This document shows positions 38,840 to 52,900 of a stretch of 64,000 bases of DNA, piece after piece. The notes beneath the pieces were generated by a model. It ran no database searches, was not told where the DNA came from, and saw only the letters and a list, made by a program, of their open reading frames with translations. Origin of the DNA: Allacma fusca (Eukaryota > Arthropoda > Collembola > Symphypleona > Sminthuridae); contig OX359249.1 of the NCBI GenBank assembly GCA_947179485.1, positions 55,005,402 to 55,069,401 on the forward strand. Direction: 5' to 3'. The first letter of the stretch is position 1. Every line of letters starts with the position of its first letter. The translations under genes and the position numbers were made by a program.

Positions 38840-39883
38840 ACGTCGTTGCTTTAGTCACTTTTTCAGGTGTTTGCTGAACTCATCAGAATCTCTTTATATT
38901 TTGGGAATACACTCGAGCGGTCTGCTAAAGCTCAATTCTCGAATTTGAGATGAATCGGAAAACTTTGAAAATAGCTACGAAAATGAAGTGTCGTTGCTCT
39001 GGTCACTTTTTATGGTGTTTGCTGAACTCGTCGGAATCTCTTTATATTTTGGGAATAAACGCGGGCTGTCTGCAAAGGCTCAATTCTCGAATTTGAGATG
39101 AATCGGAAAACTGAAAATAGCGATGAAAATGACGTCGTTTCTCTGGTCACTTTTTATGGTGTTTGCTGAACTCGTCAGAATCTCTTTATACTTTGGGAAT
39201 CCACTCAGGCAGTCTGCTTAAGCTCGTATCTCGAATTTACGATGAATCGAAAAACTAAAAAATGCTATAAAATGACGTCGTAGCTCTGGTCACTTTCAAG
39301 GGTGTTTAGTGAACCCGTCAGAATCTCTTTTAACTTTAGGAATACACGCGGGCGGTCTGCTAAAGCTCAATTCTCGAATTTGAGATGAATCGGAAAACTT
39401 TGAAAATAGCTACGAAAATGAAGTGTCGTTGCTCTGGTCACTTTTTATGGTGTTTGCTGAACTCGTCAGAATCTCTTGATACTTTGGGAATCCTCTCAGA
39501 CAGTCTGCTTAAGCTCGTATCTCGAATTTACGATGAATCGAAAAGCTTTTAAATTGCGATAAAATGACGTAGCTCTGGTCACTTTCAAGGGTGTTTAGTG
39601 AACCCGCCAGAATCTCTTTCAACTTTGGCAATACACGCGGACGGTCTGATAAAGCTCAATTTTCGAATTTGAGATGAATCGCGAAAAATGAAAATAGCGA
39701 TGAAAATGACGTCGTTGCTCTGGTCACTTTTTATGGTGTTTGCTGAACTCGTTGAAATCCCTTTAGACTTTGGATATAACCGCGGACGGGCTGCTAAAGC
39801 TCAATTTTGGAATTTGAGATGAATCCGAAAACTTAGAAAATAGCGATGAAAATGACGTCGTTGCATTAGTCACTTTTTCAGGT
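38840..39883. repeat. Relict block: diverged tetramer plus D-E-F
   Basis: The left part (to about 39,408) is a near copy of 29,023-29,590. The right part (39,452-39,883, 432 bp) is a D-E-F trio like that at 1-432, with few changes (CAGACAGTC, GAAAAATGAAAAT). It is the only D-E-F trio between 27.4 kb and the telomere and lies more than 13 kb from the nearest other one. Confidence 0.85.
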
Positions 39884-42800
39884 GTTTGCTGAATTCATCA
39901 GAATCTCTTTATATTTTGGGAATACACTCGAGCGGTCTGCTAAAGCTCAATTCTCGAATTCGAGATGAATCGAAAATCTTTGAAAATAGCTATGAAAATG
40001 AAGTGTCGTTGCTCTGGGTACTTTTTATGGTGTTTGCTGAACTCGTCGAAATCTCTTTCAACTTTGGGAATACACGCGGGCTGTCTGCCAAAGCTCAATT
40101 CTCTAATTTGAGATGAATCCGAAAACTTAGAAAATAGCGATGAAAATGACGTCGTTGCATTAGTCACTTTTTCAGGTGTTTGCTGAAATCATCAGAATCT
40201 TTTTATATTTTATGAATACACGCGGGCGGTCTGCTAAAGCTCAACTCTCGAATTTGAGATGAATCGGAAAACTGAAAATAACTACGAAAATGAAGTGTCG
40301 TTGCTCTGGTCACTTTTTCAGGTGTTTGCTGCACTCATCAGATTCTCTTTATATTTTGGGAATACACGCGGGCGGTCTGCTAAAGCTCAATTTTCGAATT
40401 TGAGATGAATCCGAAAACTTAAAAAATAGCGATGAAAATGACGTCGTTGCATAAGTCACTTTTTCAGGTGTTTGCTGAATTCATCAGAATCTCTTTATAT
40501 TTTGGGAATACACTCGAGCGGTCTGCTAAAGCTCAATTCTCGAATTCGAGATGAATCGAAAATCTTTGAAAATAGCTATGAAAATGAAGTGTCGTTGCTC
40601 TGGTCACTTTTTATGGTGTTTGCTGAACTCGTTGAAATCCCTTTAGACTTTGGCAATACACGCGGACGGTCTGCTAAAGCTCAATTTTCGAATTTGAGAT
40701 GAATCGGAAAACTTAGAAAATAGCGATGAAAATGACGTCGTTGCATTAGTCACTTTTTCAGGTGTTTGCTGAATTCATCAGAATCTCTTTATATTTTGGG
40801 AATACACTCGAGCGGTCTGCTAAAGCTCAATTCTCGAATTCGAGATGAATCGAAAATCTTTGAAAATAGCTATGAAAATGAAGTGTCGTTGCTCTGGGTA
40901 CTTTTTATGGTGTTTGCTGAACTCGTCGAAATCTCTTTCAACTTTGGGAATACACGCGGGCTGTCTGCCAAAGCTCAATTCTCGAATTTGAGATGAATCC
41001 GAAAACTTAGAAAATAGCGATGAAAATGACGTCGTTGCATTAGTCACTTTTTCAGGTGTTTGCTGAAATCATCAGAATCTTTTTATATTTTATGAATACA
41101 CGCGGGCGGTCTGCTAGAGCTCAATTCTCGAATTTGAGATGAATCGGAAGACTGAAAATAACTACGAAAATGAAGTGTCGTTGCTCTGGTCACTTTTTCA
41201 GGTGTTTGCTGCACTCATCAGATTCTCTTTATATTTTGGGAATACACGCGGGCGGGCTGCTAAAGCTCAATTTTCGAATTTGAGATGAATCCGAAAACTT
41301 AAAAAATAGTGATGAAAATGACGTCGTTGCATAAGTCACTTTTTCAGGTGTTTGCTGAATTCATCAGAATCTCTTTATATTTTGGGAATACACTCGAGCG
41401 GTCTGCTAAAGCTCAATTCTCGAATTCGAGATGAATCGAAAATCTTTGAAAATAGCTATGAAAATGAAGTGTCGTTGCTCTGGTCACTTTTTATGGTGTT
41501 TGCTGAACTCGTTGAAATCCCTTTAGACTTTGGCAATACACGCGGACGGTCTGCTAAAGCTCAATTTTCGAATTTGAGATGAATCGGAAAACTTAGAAAA
41601 TAGCGATGAAAACGACGTCGTTGCATTAGTCACTTTTTCAGGTGTTTGCTGAATTCATCAGATTCTCTTTATATTTTGGGAATACACGCGGGCGGTCTGC
41701 TAAAGCTCAATTTTCGAATTTGAGATGAATCCGAAAACTTAAAAAATAGCGATGAAAATGACGTCGTTGCATTAGTCACTTTTTTAGGTGTTTGCTGAAT
41801 TCATCAGAATCTCTTTATATTTTGGGAATACACTCGAGCGGTCTGCTAAAGCTCAATTCTCGAATTCGAGATGAATCGAAAATCTTTGAAAATAGCTATG
41901 AAAATAAAGTGTCGTTGCTCTGGGTACTTTTTATGGTGTTTGCTGAACTCGTCGAAATCTCTTTCAACTTTGGGAATACACGCGGGCTGTCTGCCAAAGC
42001 TCAATACTCGAATTTGAGATGAATCCGAAAACTTAGAAAATAGCGATGAAAATGACGTCGTTGCATTAGTCACTTTTTCAGGTGTTTGCTGAAATCATCA
42101 GAATCTTTTTATATTTTATGAATACACGCGGGCGGTCTGCTAAAGCTCAATTCTCGAATTTAAAATGAATCGGAAAACTGAAAATAACTACGAAAATGAA
42201 GTGTCGTTGCTCTGGTCACTTTTTCAGGTGTTTGCTGAATTCATCAGATTCTCTTTATATTTTGGGAATACACGCGGGCGGTCTGCTAAAGCTCAATTTT
42301 CGAATTTGAGATGAATCCGAAAACTTAAAAAATAGCGATGAAAATGACGTCGTTGCATTAGTCACTTTTTCAGGTGTTTGCTGAATTCATCAGAATCTCT
42401 TTATATTTTGGGAATACACTCGAGCGGTCTGCTAAAGCTCAATTCTCGAATTCGAGATGAATCGAAAATCTTTGAAAATAGCTATGAAAATAAAGTGTCG
42501 TTGCTCTGGGTACTTTTTATGGTGTTTGCTGAACTCGTCGAAATCTCTTTCAACTTTGGGAATACACGCGGGCTGTCTACCAAAGCTCAATTCTCGAATT
42601 TGAGATGAATCCGAAAACTTAGAAAATAGCGATGAAAATGACGTCGTTGCATTAGTCACTTTTTCAGGTGTTTGCTGAAATCATCAGAATCTTTTTATAT
42701 TTTATGAATACACGCGGGCGGTCTGCTAAAGGTCAATTCTCGAATTTGAGATGAATCGGAAAACTGAAAATAACTACGAAAATGAAGTGTCGTTGCTCTG

Positions 42801-42961
42801 GTCACTTTTTCAGGTGTTTGCTGCACTCATCAGATTCTCTTTATATTTTGGGAATACACGCGGGCGGTCTGCTAAAGCTCAATTTTCGAATTTGAGATGA
42901 ATCCGAAAACTTAAAAAATAGCGATGAAAATGACGTCGTTGCATAAGTCACTTTTTCAGGT

Positions 42962-44721
42962 GTTTGCTGAATTCATCAGAATCTCTTTATATTTTGGGAA
43001 TACACTCGAGCGGTCTGCTAAAGCTCAATTCTCGAATTCGAGATGAATCGAAAATCTTTGAAAATAGCTATGAAAATGAAGTGTCGTTGCTCTGGTCACT
43101 TTTTATGGTGTTTGCTGAACTCGTTGAAATCCCTTTAGACTTTGGCAATACACGCGGACGGTCTGCTAAAGCTCAATTTTCGAATTTGAGATGAATCGGA
43201 AAACTTAGAAAATAGCGATGAAAATGACGTCGTTGCATTAGTCACTTTTTCAGGTGTTTGCTGAATTCATCAGAATCTCTTTATATTTTGGGAATACACT
43301 CGAGCGGTCTGCTAAAGCTCAATTCTCGAATTCGAGATGAATCGAAAATCTTTGAAAATAGCTATGAAAATGAAGTGTCGTTGCTCTGGGTACTTTTCAT
43401 GGTGTTTGCTGAACTCGTCGAAATCTCTTTCAACTTTGGGAATACACGCGGGCTGTCTGCCAAAGCTCAATTCTCGAATTTGAGATGAATCCGAAAACTT
43501 AGAAAATAGCGATGAAAATGACGTCGTTGCATTAGTCACTTTTTCAGGTGTTTGCTGAAATCATCAGAATCTTTTTATATTTTATGAATACACGCGGGCG
43601 GTCTGCTAAAGCTCAATTCTCGAATTTGAGATGAATCGGAAAACTGAAAATAACTACGAAAATGAAGTGTCGTTGCTCTGGTCACTTTTTCAGGTGTTTG
43701 CTGCACTCATCAGATTCTCTTTATATTTTTGGAATACACGCGGGCGGTCTGCTAAAGCTCAATTTTCGAATTTGCGATGAATCCGAAAACTTAAAAAATA
43801 GCGATGAAAATGACGTCGTTGCATAAGTCACTTTTTCAGGTGTTTGCTGAATTCATCAGAATCTCTTTATATTTTGGGAATACACTCGAGCGGTCTGCTA
43901 AAGCTCAATTCTCGAATTCGAGATGAATCGAAAATCTTTGAAAATAGCTATGAAAATGAAGTGTCGTTGCTCTGGTCACTTTTTATGGTGTTTGCTGAAC
44001 TCGTTGAAATCCCTTTAGACTTTGGCAATACACGCGGACGGTCTGCTAAAGCTCAATTTTCGAATTTGAGATGAATCGGAAAACTTAGAAAATAGCGATG
44101 AAAATGACGTCGTTGCATTAGTCACTTTTTCAGGTGTTTGCTGAATTCATCAGAATCTCTTTATATTTTGGGAATACACTCGAGCGGTCTGCTAAAGCTC
44201 AATTCTCGAATTCGAGATGAATCGAAAATCTTTGAAAATAGCTATGAAAATGAAGTGTCGTTGCTCTGGGTACTTTTTATGGTGTTTGCTGAACTCGTCG
44301 AAATCTCTTTCAACTTTGGGAATACACGCGGGCTGTCTGCCAAAGCTCAATTCTCGAATTTGAGATGAATCCGAAAACTTAGAAAATAGCGATGAAAATG
44401 ACGTCGTTGCATTAGTCACTTTTTCAGGTGTTTGCTGAAATCATCAGAATCTTTTTATATTTTATGAATACACGCGGGCGGTCTGCTAAAGCTCAATTCT
44501 CGAATTTGAGATGAATCGGAAAACTGAAAATAACTACAAAAATGAAGTGTCGTTGCTCTGGTCACTTTTTCAGGTGTTTGCTGCACTCATCAGATTCTCT
44601 TTATATTTTGGGAATACACGCGGGCGGTCTGCTAAAGCTCAATTTTCGAATTTGAGATGAATCCGAAAACTTAAAAAATAGCGATGAAAATGACGTCGTT
44701 GCATAAGTCACTTTTTCAGGT
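42962..44721. repeat. 880-bp higher-order repeat, second locus, two copies
   Basis: Units start at 42,962 and 43,842 with the P-Q-P-N-R-S order of the locus at 33.9 kb. A further single unit lies at 46,040-46,919. The first copy here and a unit at about 45.9 kb share TATTTTTGGAATAC and TTTGCGATG, so they descend from one another. Confidence 0.84.
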
Positions 44722-46919
44722 GTTTGCTGAATTCATCAGAATCTCTTTATATTTTGGGAATACACTCGAGCGGTCTGCTAAAGCTCAATTCTCGAATTCG
44801 AGATGAATCGAAAATCTTTGAAAATAGCTATGAAAATGAAGTGTCGTTGCTCTGGTCACTTTTTCAGGTGTTTGCTGAATTCACCAGAATCTCTTTATAT
44901 TTTGGGAATACACTCGAGCGGTCTGCTAAAGCTCAATTTTCGAATTTGAGATGAATCGGAAAACTTAGAAAATAGCGATGAAAACGACGTCGTTGCATTA
45001 TTCACTTTTTCAGGTGTTTGCTGAATTCATCAGATTCTCTATATTTTGGGAATACACGCGGGCGGTCTGCTAAAGCTCAATTTTCGAATTTGAGATGAAT
45101 CCGAAAACTTAAAAAATAGCAATGAAAATGACGTCGTTGCATTAGTCACTTTTTCAGGTGTTTGCTGAATTCATCAGAATCTCTTTATATTTTGGGAATA
45201 CACTCGAGCGGTCTGCTAAAGCTCAATTCTCGAATTCGAGATGAATCGAAAATCTTTGAAAATAGCTATGAAAATAAAGTGTCGTTGCTCTGGGTACTTT
45301 TTATGGTGTTTGCTGAACTCGTCGAAATCTCTTTCAACTTTGGGAATACACGCGGGCTGTCTACCAAAGCTCAATTTTCGAATTTGAGATGAATCGGAAA
45401 ACTTAGAAAATAGCGATGAAAATGACGTCGTTGCATTAGTCACTTTTTCAGGTGTTTGCTGAATTCATCAGAATCTCTTTATATTTTGGGAATACACTCG
45501 AGCGGTCTGCTAAAGCTCAATTCTCGAATTCGAGATGAATCGAAAATCTTTGAAAATAGCTATGAAAATGAAGTGTCGTTGCTCTGGGTACTTTTCATGG
45601 TGTTTGCTGAACTCGTCGAAATCTCTTTCAACTTTGGGAATACACGCGGGCTGTCTGCCAAAGCTCAATTCTCGAATTTGAGATGAATCCGAAAACTTAG
45701 AAAATAGCGATGAAAATGACGTCGTTGCATTAGTCACTTTTTCAGGTGTTTGCTGAAATCATCAGAATCTTTTTATATTTTATGAATACACGCGGGCGGT
45801 CTGCTAAAGCTCAATTCTCGAATTTGAGATGAATCGGAAAACTGAAAATAACTACGAAAATGAAGTGTCGTTGCTCTGGTCACTTTTTCAGGTGTTTGCT
45901 GCACTCATCAGATTCTCTTTATATTTTTGGAATACACGCGGGCGGTCTGCTAAAGCTCAATTTTCGAATTTGCGATGAATCCGAAAACTTAAAAAATAGC
46001 GATGAAAATGACGTCGTTGCATAAGTCACTTTTTCAGGTGTTTGCTGAATTCATCAGAATCTCTTTATATTTTGGGAATACACTCGAGCGGTCTGCTAAA
46101 GCTCAATTCTCGAATTCGAGATGAATCGAAAATCTTTGAAAATAGCTATGAAAATGAAGTGTCGTTGCTCTGGTCACTTTTTATGGTGTTTGCTGAACTC
46201 GTTGAAATCCCTTTAGACTTTGGCAATACACGCGGACGGTCTGCTAAAGCTCAATTTTCGAATTTGAGATGAATCGGAAAACTTAGAAAATAGCGATGAA
46301 AATGACGTCGTTGCATTAGTCACTTTTTCAGGTGTTTGCTGAATTCATCAGAATCTCTTTATATTTTGGGAATACACTCGAGCGGTCTGCTAAAGCTCAA
46401 TTCTCGAATTCGAGATGAATCGAAAATCTTTGAAAATAGCTATGAAAATGAAGTGTCGTTGCTCTGGGTACTTTTTATGGTGTTTGCTGAACTCGTCGAA
46501 ATCTCTTTCAACTTTGGGAATACACGCGGGCTGTCTGCCAAAGCTCAATTCTCGAATTTGAGATGAATCCGAAAACTTAGAAAATAGCGATGAAAATGAC
46601 GTCGTTGCATTAGTCACTTTTTCAGGTGTTTGCTGAAATCATCAGAATCTTTTTATATTTTATGAATACACGCGGGCGGTCTGCTAAAGCTCAATTCTCG
46701 AATTTGAGATGAATCGGAAAACTGAAAATAACTACGAAAATGAAGTGTCGTTGCTCTGGTCACTTTTTCAGGTGTTTGCTGCACTCATCAGATTCTCTTT
46801 ATATTTTGGGAATACACGCGGGCGGTCTGCTAAAGCTCAATTTTCGAATTTGAGATGAATCCGAAAACTTAAAAAATAGCGATGAAAATGACGTCGTTGC
46901 ATAAGTCACTTTTTCAGGT

Positions 46920-47215
46920 GTTTGCTGAATTCATCAGAATCTCTTTATATTTTGGGAATACACTCGAGCGGTCTGCTAAAGCTCAATTCTCGAATTCGAG
47001 ATGAATCGAAAATCTTTGAAAATAGCTATGAAAATGAAGTGTCGTTGCTCTGGTCACTTTTTCAGGTGTTTGCTGAATTCATCAGAATCTCTTTATATTT
47101 TGGGAATACACTCGAGCGGTCTGCTAAAGCTCAATTCTCGAATTCGAGATGAATCGAAAATCTTTGAAAATAGCTATGAAAATGAAGTGTCGTTGCTCTG
47201 GGCACTTTTTATGGT
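46920..47215. repeat. P-P doublet
   Basis: Two P monomers stand side by side (46,920 and 47,068), each with the 14-bp palindrome, where P is normally followed by Q or N. The junction keeps an open frame from an ATG at 47,001 for 99 codons; I regard it as accidental. Confidence 0.8.
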
Positions 47216-49920
47216 GTTTGCTGAACTCGTCGGAATCTCTTTACATTTTGGGAATACACGCGGGCTGTCTGCAAAGGCTCAATTCTCGAATTTGAGATGA
47301 ATCGGAAAACTGAAAATAGCGATGAAAATGACGTCGTTGCTCTGGTCACTTTTTATGGTGTTTGCTGAACTCGTTGAAATCCCTTTCGACTTTGGCAATA
47401 ACCGCGTACGGGCTGCTCAAGCTCAATTTTCGAATTTGAGAAGAATCGGAAAACTGAAAATAGCGATGAAAATGACGTCGTTGCATTAGTCACTTTTTCA
47501 GGTGTTTGCTGAACTCATCAGAATCTCTTTATATTTTGGGAATACACGCGGGAAGTCTGCTAAAGCTCAATTCTCGAATTTGAGATGAATCGGAAAACTT
47601 TGAAAATAGCTACGAAAATGAAGTGTCGTTGCTCTGGTCACTTTTTATGGTGTTTGCTGAACTCGTCCTTATCTCTTTATATTTTGGGAATACACGCGGG
47701 CTGTCTGCAAAGGCTCAATTCTCGAATTTGAGATGAATCGGAAAACTGAAAATAGCGATGAAAATGACGTCGTTGCTCTGGTCACTTTTTATGGTGTTTG
47801 CTGAACTCGTTGAAATCCCTTTAGACTTTGGCAATAACCGCGGACGGGCTGTTAAAGCTCAATTTTCGAATTTGAGATGAATCCGAAAACAGAAAATAGC
47901 GATGAAAATGACGTCGTTGCATTAGTCACTTTTTCAGGTGTTTGCTGAAATCATCAGAATCTTTTTATATTTTATGAATACACGCGGGCGGTCTGCTATA
48001 GCTCAATTCTCGAATTTGAGATGAATCGGAAAACTGAAAATAGCTACGAAAATTAAGTGTCGTTGCTCTGGTCACTTTTTTAAGAGTTTGCTGCACTCAT
48101 CAGATTCTCTTTATATTTTGGGAATACACGCGGGCGGTCTGCTAAAGCTCAATTTTCGAATTTGAGATGAATCCGAAAACTTAAAAAATAGCGATGAAAA
48201 TGACGTCGTTGCATTAGTCACTTTTTCAGGTGTTTGCTGAATTCATCAGAATCTCTTGATATTTTGGGAACACACTCGAGCGGTCTGCTAAAGCTCAATT
48301 CTCGAATTCGAGATGAATCGAAAATCTTTGAAAATAGCTATGAAAATGAAGTGTCGTTGCTCTGGGTACTTTTTATGGTGTTTGCTGAACTCGTCGAAAT
48401 CTCTTTCAACTTTGGGAATACACGCGGGCTGTCTGCCAAAGCTCAATTCTCGAATTTGTGATGAATCGGAAAACTGAAAATAGCGATGAAAATGACGTCG
48501 TTGCTCTGGTCACTTTTTATGGTGTGTGCTGAACTCGTCAGAATCTCTTTATACTTTGGGAATCCACTCAGGCAGTCCGCTTAAGCTCGTATCTCGAATT
48601 TACGATGAATCGAAAAACTTTAAAAAATGCGATAAAATGACGTACCTCTGGTCACTTTCAATGGTGTTTTGTGAACCCGTCAGAATCTCTTTCAACTTTG
48701 GCAATACACGCGGACGGTCTGATAAAGCTCAATTTTCGAATTTGAGATGAATCGCGAAAACTGAAAATAGCGATGAAAATGACGTCGTTGCTCTGGTCAC
48801 TTTTTATGGTGTTTGCTGAACTCGTTGAAATCCCTTTAGACTTTGGCAATAACCGCGGACGGGCTGCTAAAGCTCAATTTTCGAATTTGAGATGAATCCG
48901 AAAACTTAGAAAATAGCGATGAAAATGACGTCGTTGCATTAGTCAATTTTTCAGGTGTTTGCTGAAATCATCAGAATCTTTTTATATTTTATGAATACAC
49001 GCGGGCGGTCTGCTAAAGCTCAATTCTCGAATTTGAGATGAATCGGAAAACTGAAAATAACTACGAAAATGAAGTGTCGTTGCTCTGGTCACTTTTTCAG
49101 GTGTTTGCTGCACTCATCAGATTCTCTTTATATTTTGGGAATACACGCGGGCGGTCTGCTAAAGCTCAATTTTCGAATTTGAGATGAATCCGAAAACTTA
49201 AAAAATAGCGATGAAAATGACGTCGTTGCTCTGGTCACTTTTTATGGTGTGTGCTGAACTCGTCAGAATCTCTTTATACTTTGGGAATACACTCGAGCGG
49301 TCTGCTAAAGCTCAATTCTCGAATTCGAGATGAATCGAAAATCTTTGAAAATAGCTATGAAAATGAAGTGTCGTTGCTCTGGTCACTTTTTATGGTGTTT
49401 GCTGAACTCGTTGAAATCCCTTTAGACTTTGGCAATACACGCCGACGGTCTGCTAAAGCTCAATTTTCGAATTTGAGATGAATCGGAAAACTTAGAAAAT
49501 AGCGATGAAAATGACGTCGTTGCATAAGTCACTTTTTCAGGTGTTTGCTGAATTCATCAGAATCTCTTTATATTTTGGGAATACACTCGAGCGGTCTGCT
49601 AAAGCTCAATTCTCGAATTCGAGATGAATCGAAAATCTTTGAAAATAGCTATGAAAATGAAGTGTCGTTGCTCTGGTCACTTTTTATGGTGTTTGCTGAA
49701 CTCGTTGAAATCCCTTTAGACTTTGGCAATACACGCGGACGGTCTGCTAAAGCTCAATTTTCGAATTTGAGATGAATCGGAAAACAGAAAATAGCGATGA
49801 AAATGACGTTGCATTAGTCACTTTTTCAGGTGTGTGCTGAACTCGTCAGAATCTCTTTATACTTTGGGAATCCACTCAGGCAGTCCGCTTAAGCTCGTAT
49901 CTCGAATTTACGATGAATCG
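47216..49920. repeat. Irregular, diverged satellite segment
   Basis: Monomers here have no constant order. New variants appear: CTCGTCCTTATCTC near 47,662, GGGAAGTCTGC near 47,551, GAGAAGAATCGG near 47,440, TTTTTTAAGAGTTTGC near 48,078, and the D' type (GTGTGCTGAACTCGTC with AATCCACTCAGGC). The same variants return at 55-61 kb. No gene is seen. Confidence 0.83.
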
Positions 49921-52900
49921 GAAAACTTAGAAAATAGCGATGAAAATGACGTCGTTGCATTAGTCACTTTTTCAGGTGTTTGCTGAATTCATCAGAATCT
50001 CTTTATATTTTGGGAATACACTCGAGCGGTCTGCTAAAGCTCAATTCTCGAATTCGAGATGAATCGAAAATCTTTGAAAATAGTTATGAAAATGAAGTGT
50101 CGTTGCTCTGGGTACTTTTTATGGTGTTTGCTGAACTCGTCGAAATCACTTTCAACTTTGGGAATACACGCGGGCTGTCTGCCAAAGCTCAATTCTCGAA
50201 TTTGAGATGAATCCGAAAACTTAGAAAATAGCGATGAAAATGACGTCGTTGCATTAGTCACTTTTTCAGGTGTTTGCTGAAATCATCAGAATCTTTTTAT
50301 ATTTTATGAATACACGCGGGCGGTCTGCTAAAGCTCAATTCTCGAATTTGAGATGAATCGGAAAACTGAAAATAACTACGAAAATGAAGTGTCGTTGCTC
50401 TGGTCACTTTTTCAGGTGTTTGCTGCACTCATCAGATTCTCTTTATATTTTGGGAATACACGCGGGCGGTCTGCTAAAGCTCAATTTTCGAATTTGAGAT
50501 GAATCCGAAAACTTAAAAAATAGCGATGAAAATGACGTCGTTGCATAAGTCACTTTTTCAGGTGTTTGCTGAATTCATCAGAATCTCTTTATATTTTGGG
50601 AATACACTCGAGCGGTCTGCTAAAGCTCAATTCTCGAATTCGAGATGAATCGAAAATCTTTGAAAATAGCTATGAAAATGAAGTGTCGTTGCTCTGGGTA
50701 CTTTTTATGGTGTTTGCTGAACTCGTCGAAATCTCTTTCAACTTTGGGAATACACGCGGGCGGTCTGCTAAAGCTCAATTTTCGAATTTGAGATGAATCC
50801 GAAAACTTAAAAAATAGCGATGAAAATGACGTCGTTGCTCTGGTCACTTTTTATGGTGTGTGCTGAACTCGTCAGAATCTCTTTATACTTTGGGAATCCA
50901 CTCAGGCAGTCCGCTTAAGCTCGTATCTCGAATTTACGATGAATCGAAAAACTTTAAAAAATGCGATAAAATGACGTAGCTCTGGTCACTTTCAATGGTG
51001 TTTTGTGAACCCGTCAGAATCTCTTTCAACTTTGGGAATACACGCGGACGGTCTGCTAAAGCTCAATTCTCGAATTTAAGATGAATCGGAAAACTTTGAA
51101 AATAGCTACGAAAATGAAGTGTCGTTGCTCTGGTCACTTTTTATGGTGTTTGCTGAACTCGTTGAAATCCCTTTAGACTTTGGCAATACACGCGGACGGT
51201 CTGCTAAAGCTCAATTTTCGAATTTGAGATGAATCGGAAAACTTAGAAAATAGCGATGAAAATGACGTCGTTGCATTAGTCACTTTTTCAGGTGTTTGCT
51301 GAATTCATCAGAATCTCTTTATATTTTGGGAATACACTCGAGCGGTCTGCTAAAGCTCAATTCTCGAATTCGAGATGAATCGAAAATCTTTGAAAATAGC
51401 TATGAAAATGAAGTGTCGTTGCTCTGGGTACTTTTTATGGTGTTTGCTGAACTCGTCGAAATCTCTTTCAACTTTGGGAATACACGCGGGCTGTCTGCCA
51501 AAGCTCAATTCTCGAATTTGAGATGAATCCGAAAACTTAGAAAATAGCGATGAAAATGACGTCGTTGCATTAGTCACTTTTTCAGGTGTTTGCTGAAATC
51601 ATCAGAATCTTTTTATATTTTATGAATACACGCGGGCGGTCTGCTAAAGCTCAATTCTCGAATTTGAGATGAATCGGAAAACTGAAAATAACTACGAAAA
51701 TGAAGTGTCGTTGCTCTGGTCACTTTTTCAGGTGTTTGCTGCACTCATCAGATTCTCTTTATATTTTGGGAATACACGCGGGCGGTCTGCTAAAGCTCAA
51801 TTTTCGAATTTGAGATGAATCCGAAAACTTAAAAAATAGCGATGAAAATGACGTCGTTGCATAAGTCACTTTTTCAGGTGTTTGCTGAATTCATCAGAAT
51901 CTCTTTATATTTTGGGAATACACTCGAGCGGTCTGCTAAAGCTCAATTCTCGAATTCGAGATGAATCGAAAATCTTTGAAAATAGCTATGAAAATGAAGT
52001 GTCGTTGCTCTGGGTACTTTTTATGGTGTTTGCTGAACTCGTCGAAATCTCTTTCAACTTTGGGAATACACGCGGGCGGTCTGCTAAAGCTCAATTTTCG
52101 AATTTGAGATGAATCCGAAAACTTAAAAAATAGCGATGAAAATGACGTCGTTGCTCTGGTCACTTTTTATGGTGTGTGCTGAACTCGTCAGAATCTCTTT
52201 ATACTTTGGGAATCCACTCAGGCTGTCCGCTTAAGCTCGTATCTCGAATTTACGATGAATCGAAAAACTTTAAAAAATGCGATAAAATGACGTAGCTCTG
52301 GTCACTTTCAATGGTGTTTTGTGAACCCGTCAGAATCTCTTTCAACTTTGGGAATACACGCGGACGGTCTGCTAAAGCTCAATTCTCGAATTTAAGATGA
52401 ATCGGAAAACTTTGAAAATAGCTACGAAAATGAAGTGTCGTTGCTCTGGTCACTTTTTATGGTGTTTGCTGAACTCGTTGAAATCCCTTTAGACTTTGGC
52501 AATACACGCGGACGGTCTGCTAAAGCTCAATTTTCGAATTTGAGATGAATCGGAAAACTTAGAAAATAGCGATGAAAATGACGTCGTTGCATTAGTCACT
52601 TTTTCAGGTGTTTGCTGAATTCATCAGAATCTCTTTATATTTTGGGAATACACTCGAGCGGTCTGCTAAAGCTCAATTCTCGAATTCGAGATGAATCGAA
52701 AATCTTTGAAAATAGCTATGAAAATGAAGTGTCGTTGCTCTGGGTACTTTTTATGGTGTTTGCTGAACTCGTCGAAATCTCTTTCAACTTTGGGAATACA
52801 CGCGGGCTGTCTGCCAAAGCTCAATTCTCGAATTTGAGATGAATCCGAAAACTTAGAAAATAGCGATGAAAATGACGTCGTTGCATTAGTCACTTTTTCA

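Larger units (their letters stand above)
27441..47215. repeat. Mosaic of 586-bp (4-mer) and 880-bp (6-mer) units
   Basis: P monomers are spaced mainly 586 bp apart (P-N-R-S) or alternately 294 and 586 bp (P-Q-P-N-R-S, 880 bp). The order is often broken. Small indels mark single monomers: two bases lost near 27,911 (GACTGGCAA), two near 32,441 (CTCTATATT), one near 37,439 and two near 45,039. Many monomers carry TTTTCATGG for TTTTTATGG. The stretch holds no gene or other element. Confidence 0.85.

Noticed and set aside
47001-47300. A 99-codon frame with a true ATG
   Set aside because: It results from two P monomers lying side by side, which keeps one frame open longer. Its content is translated satellite, with no family resemblance.
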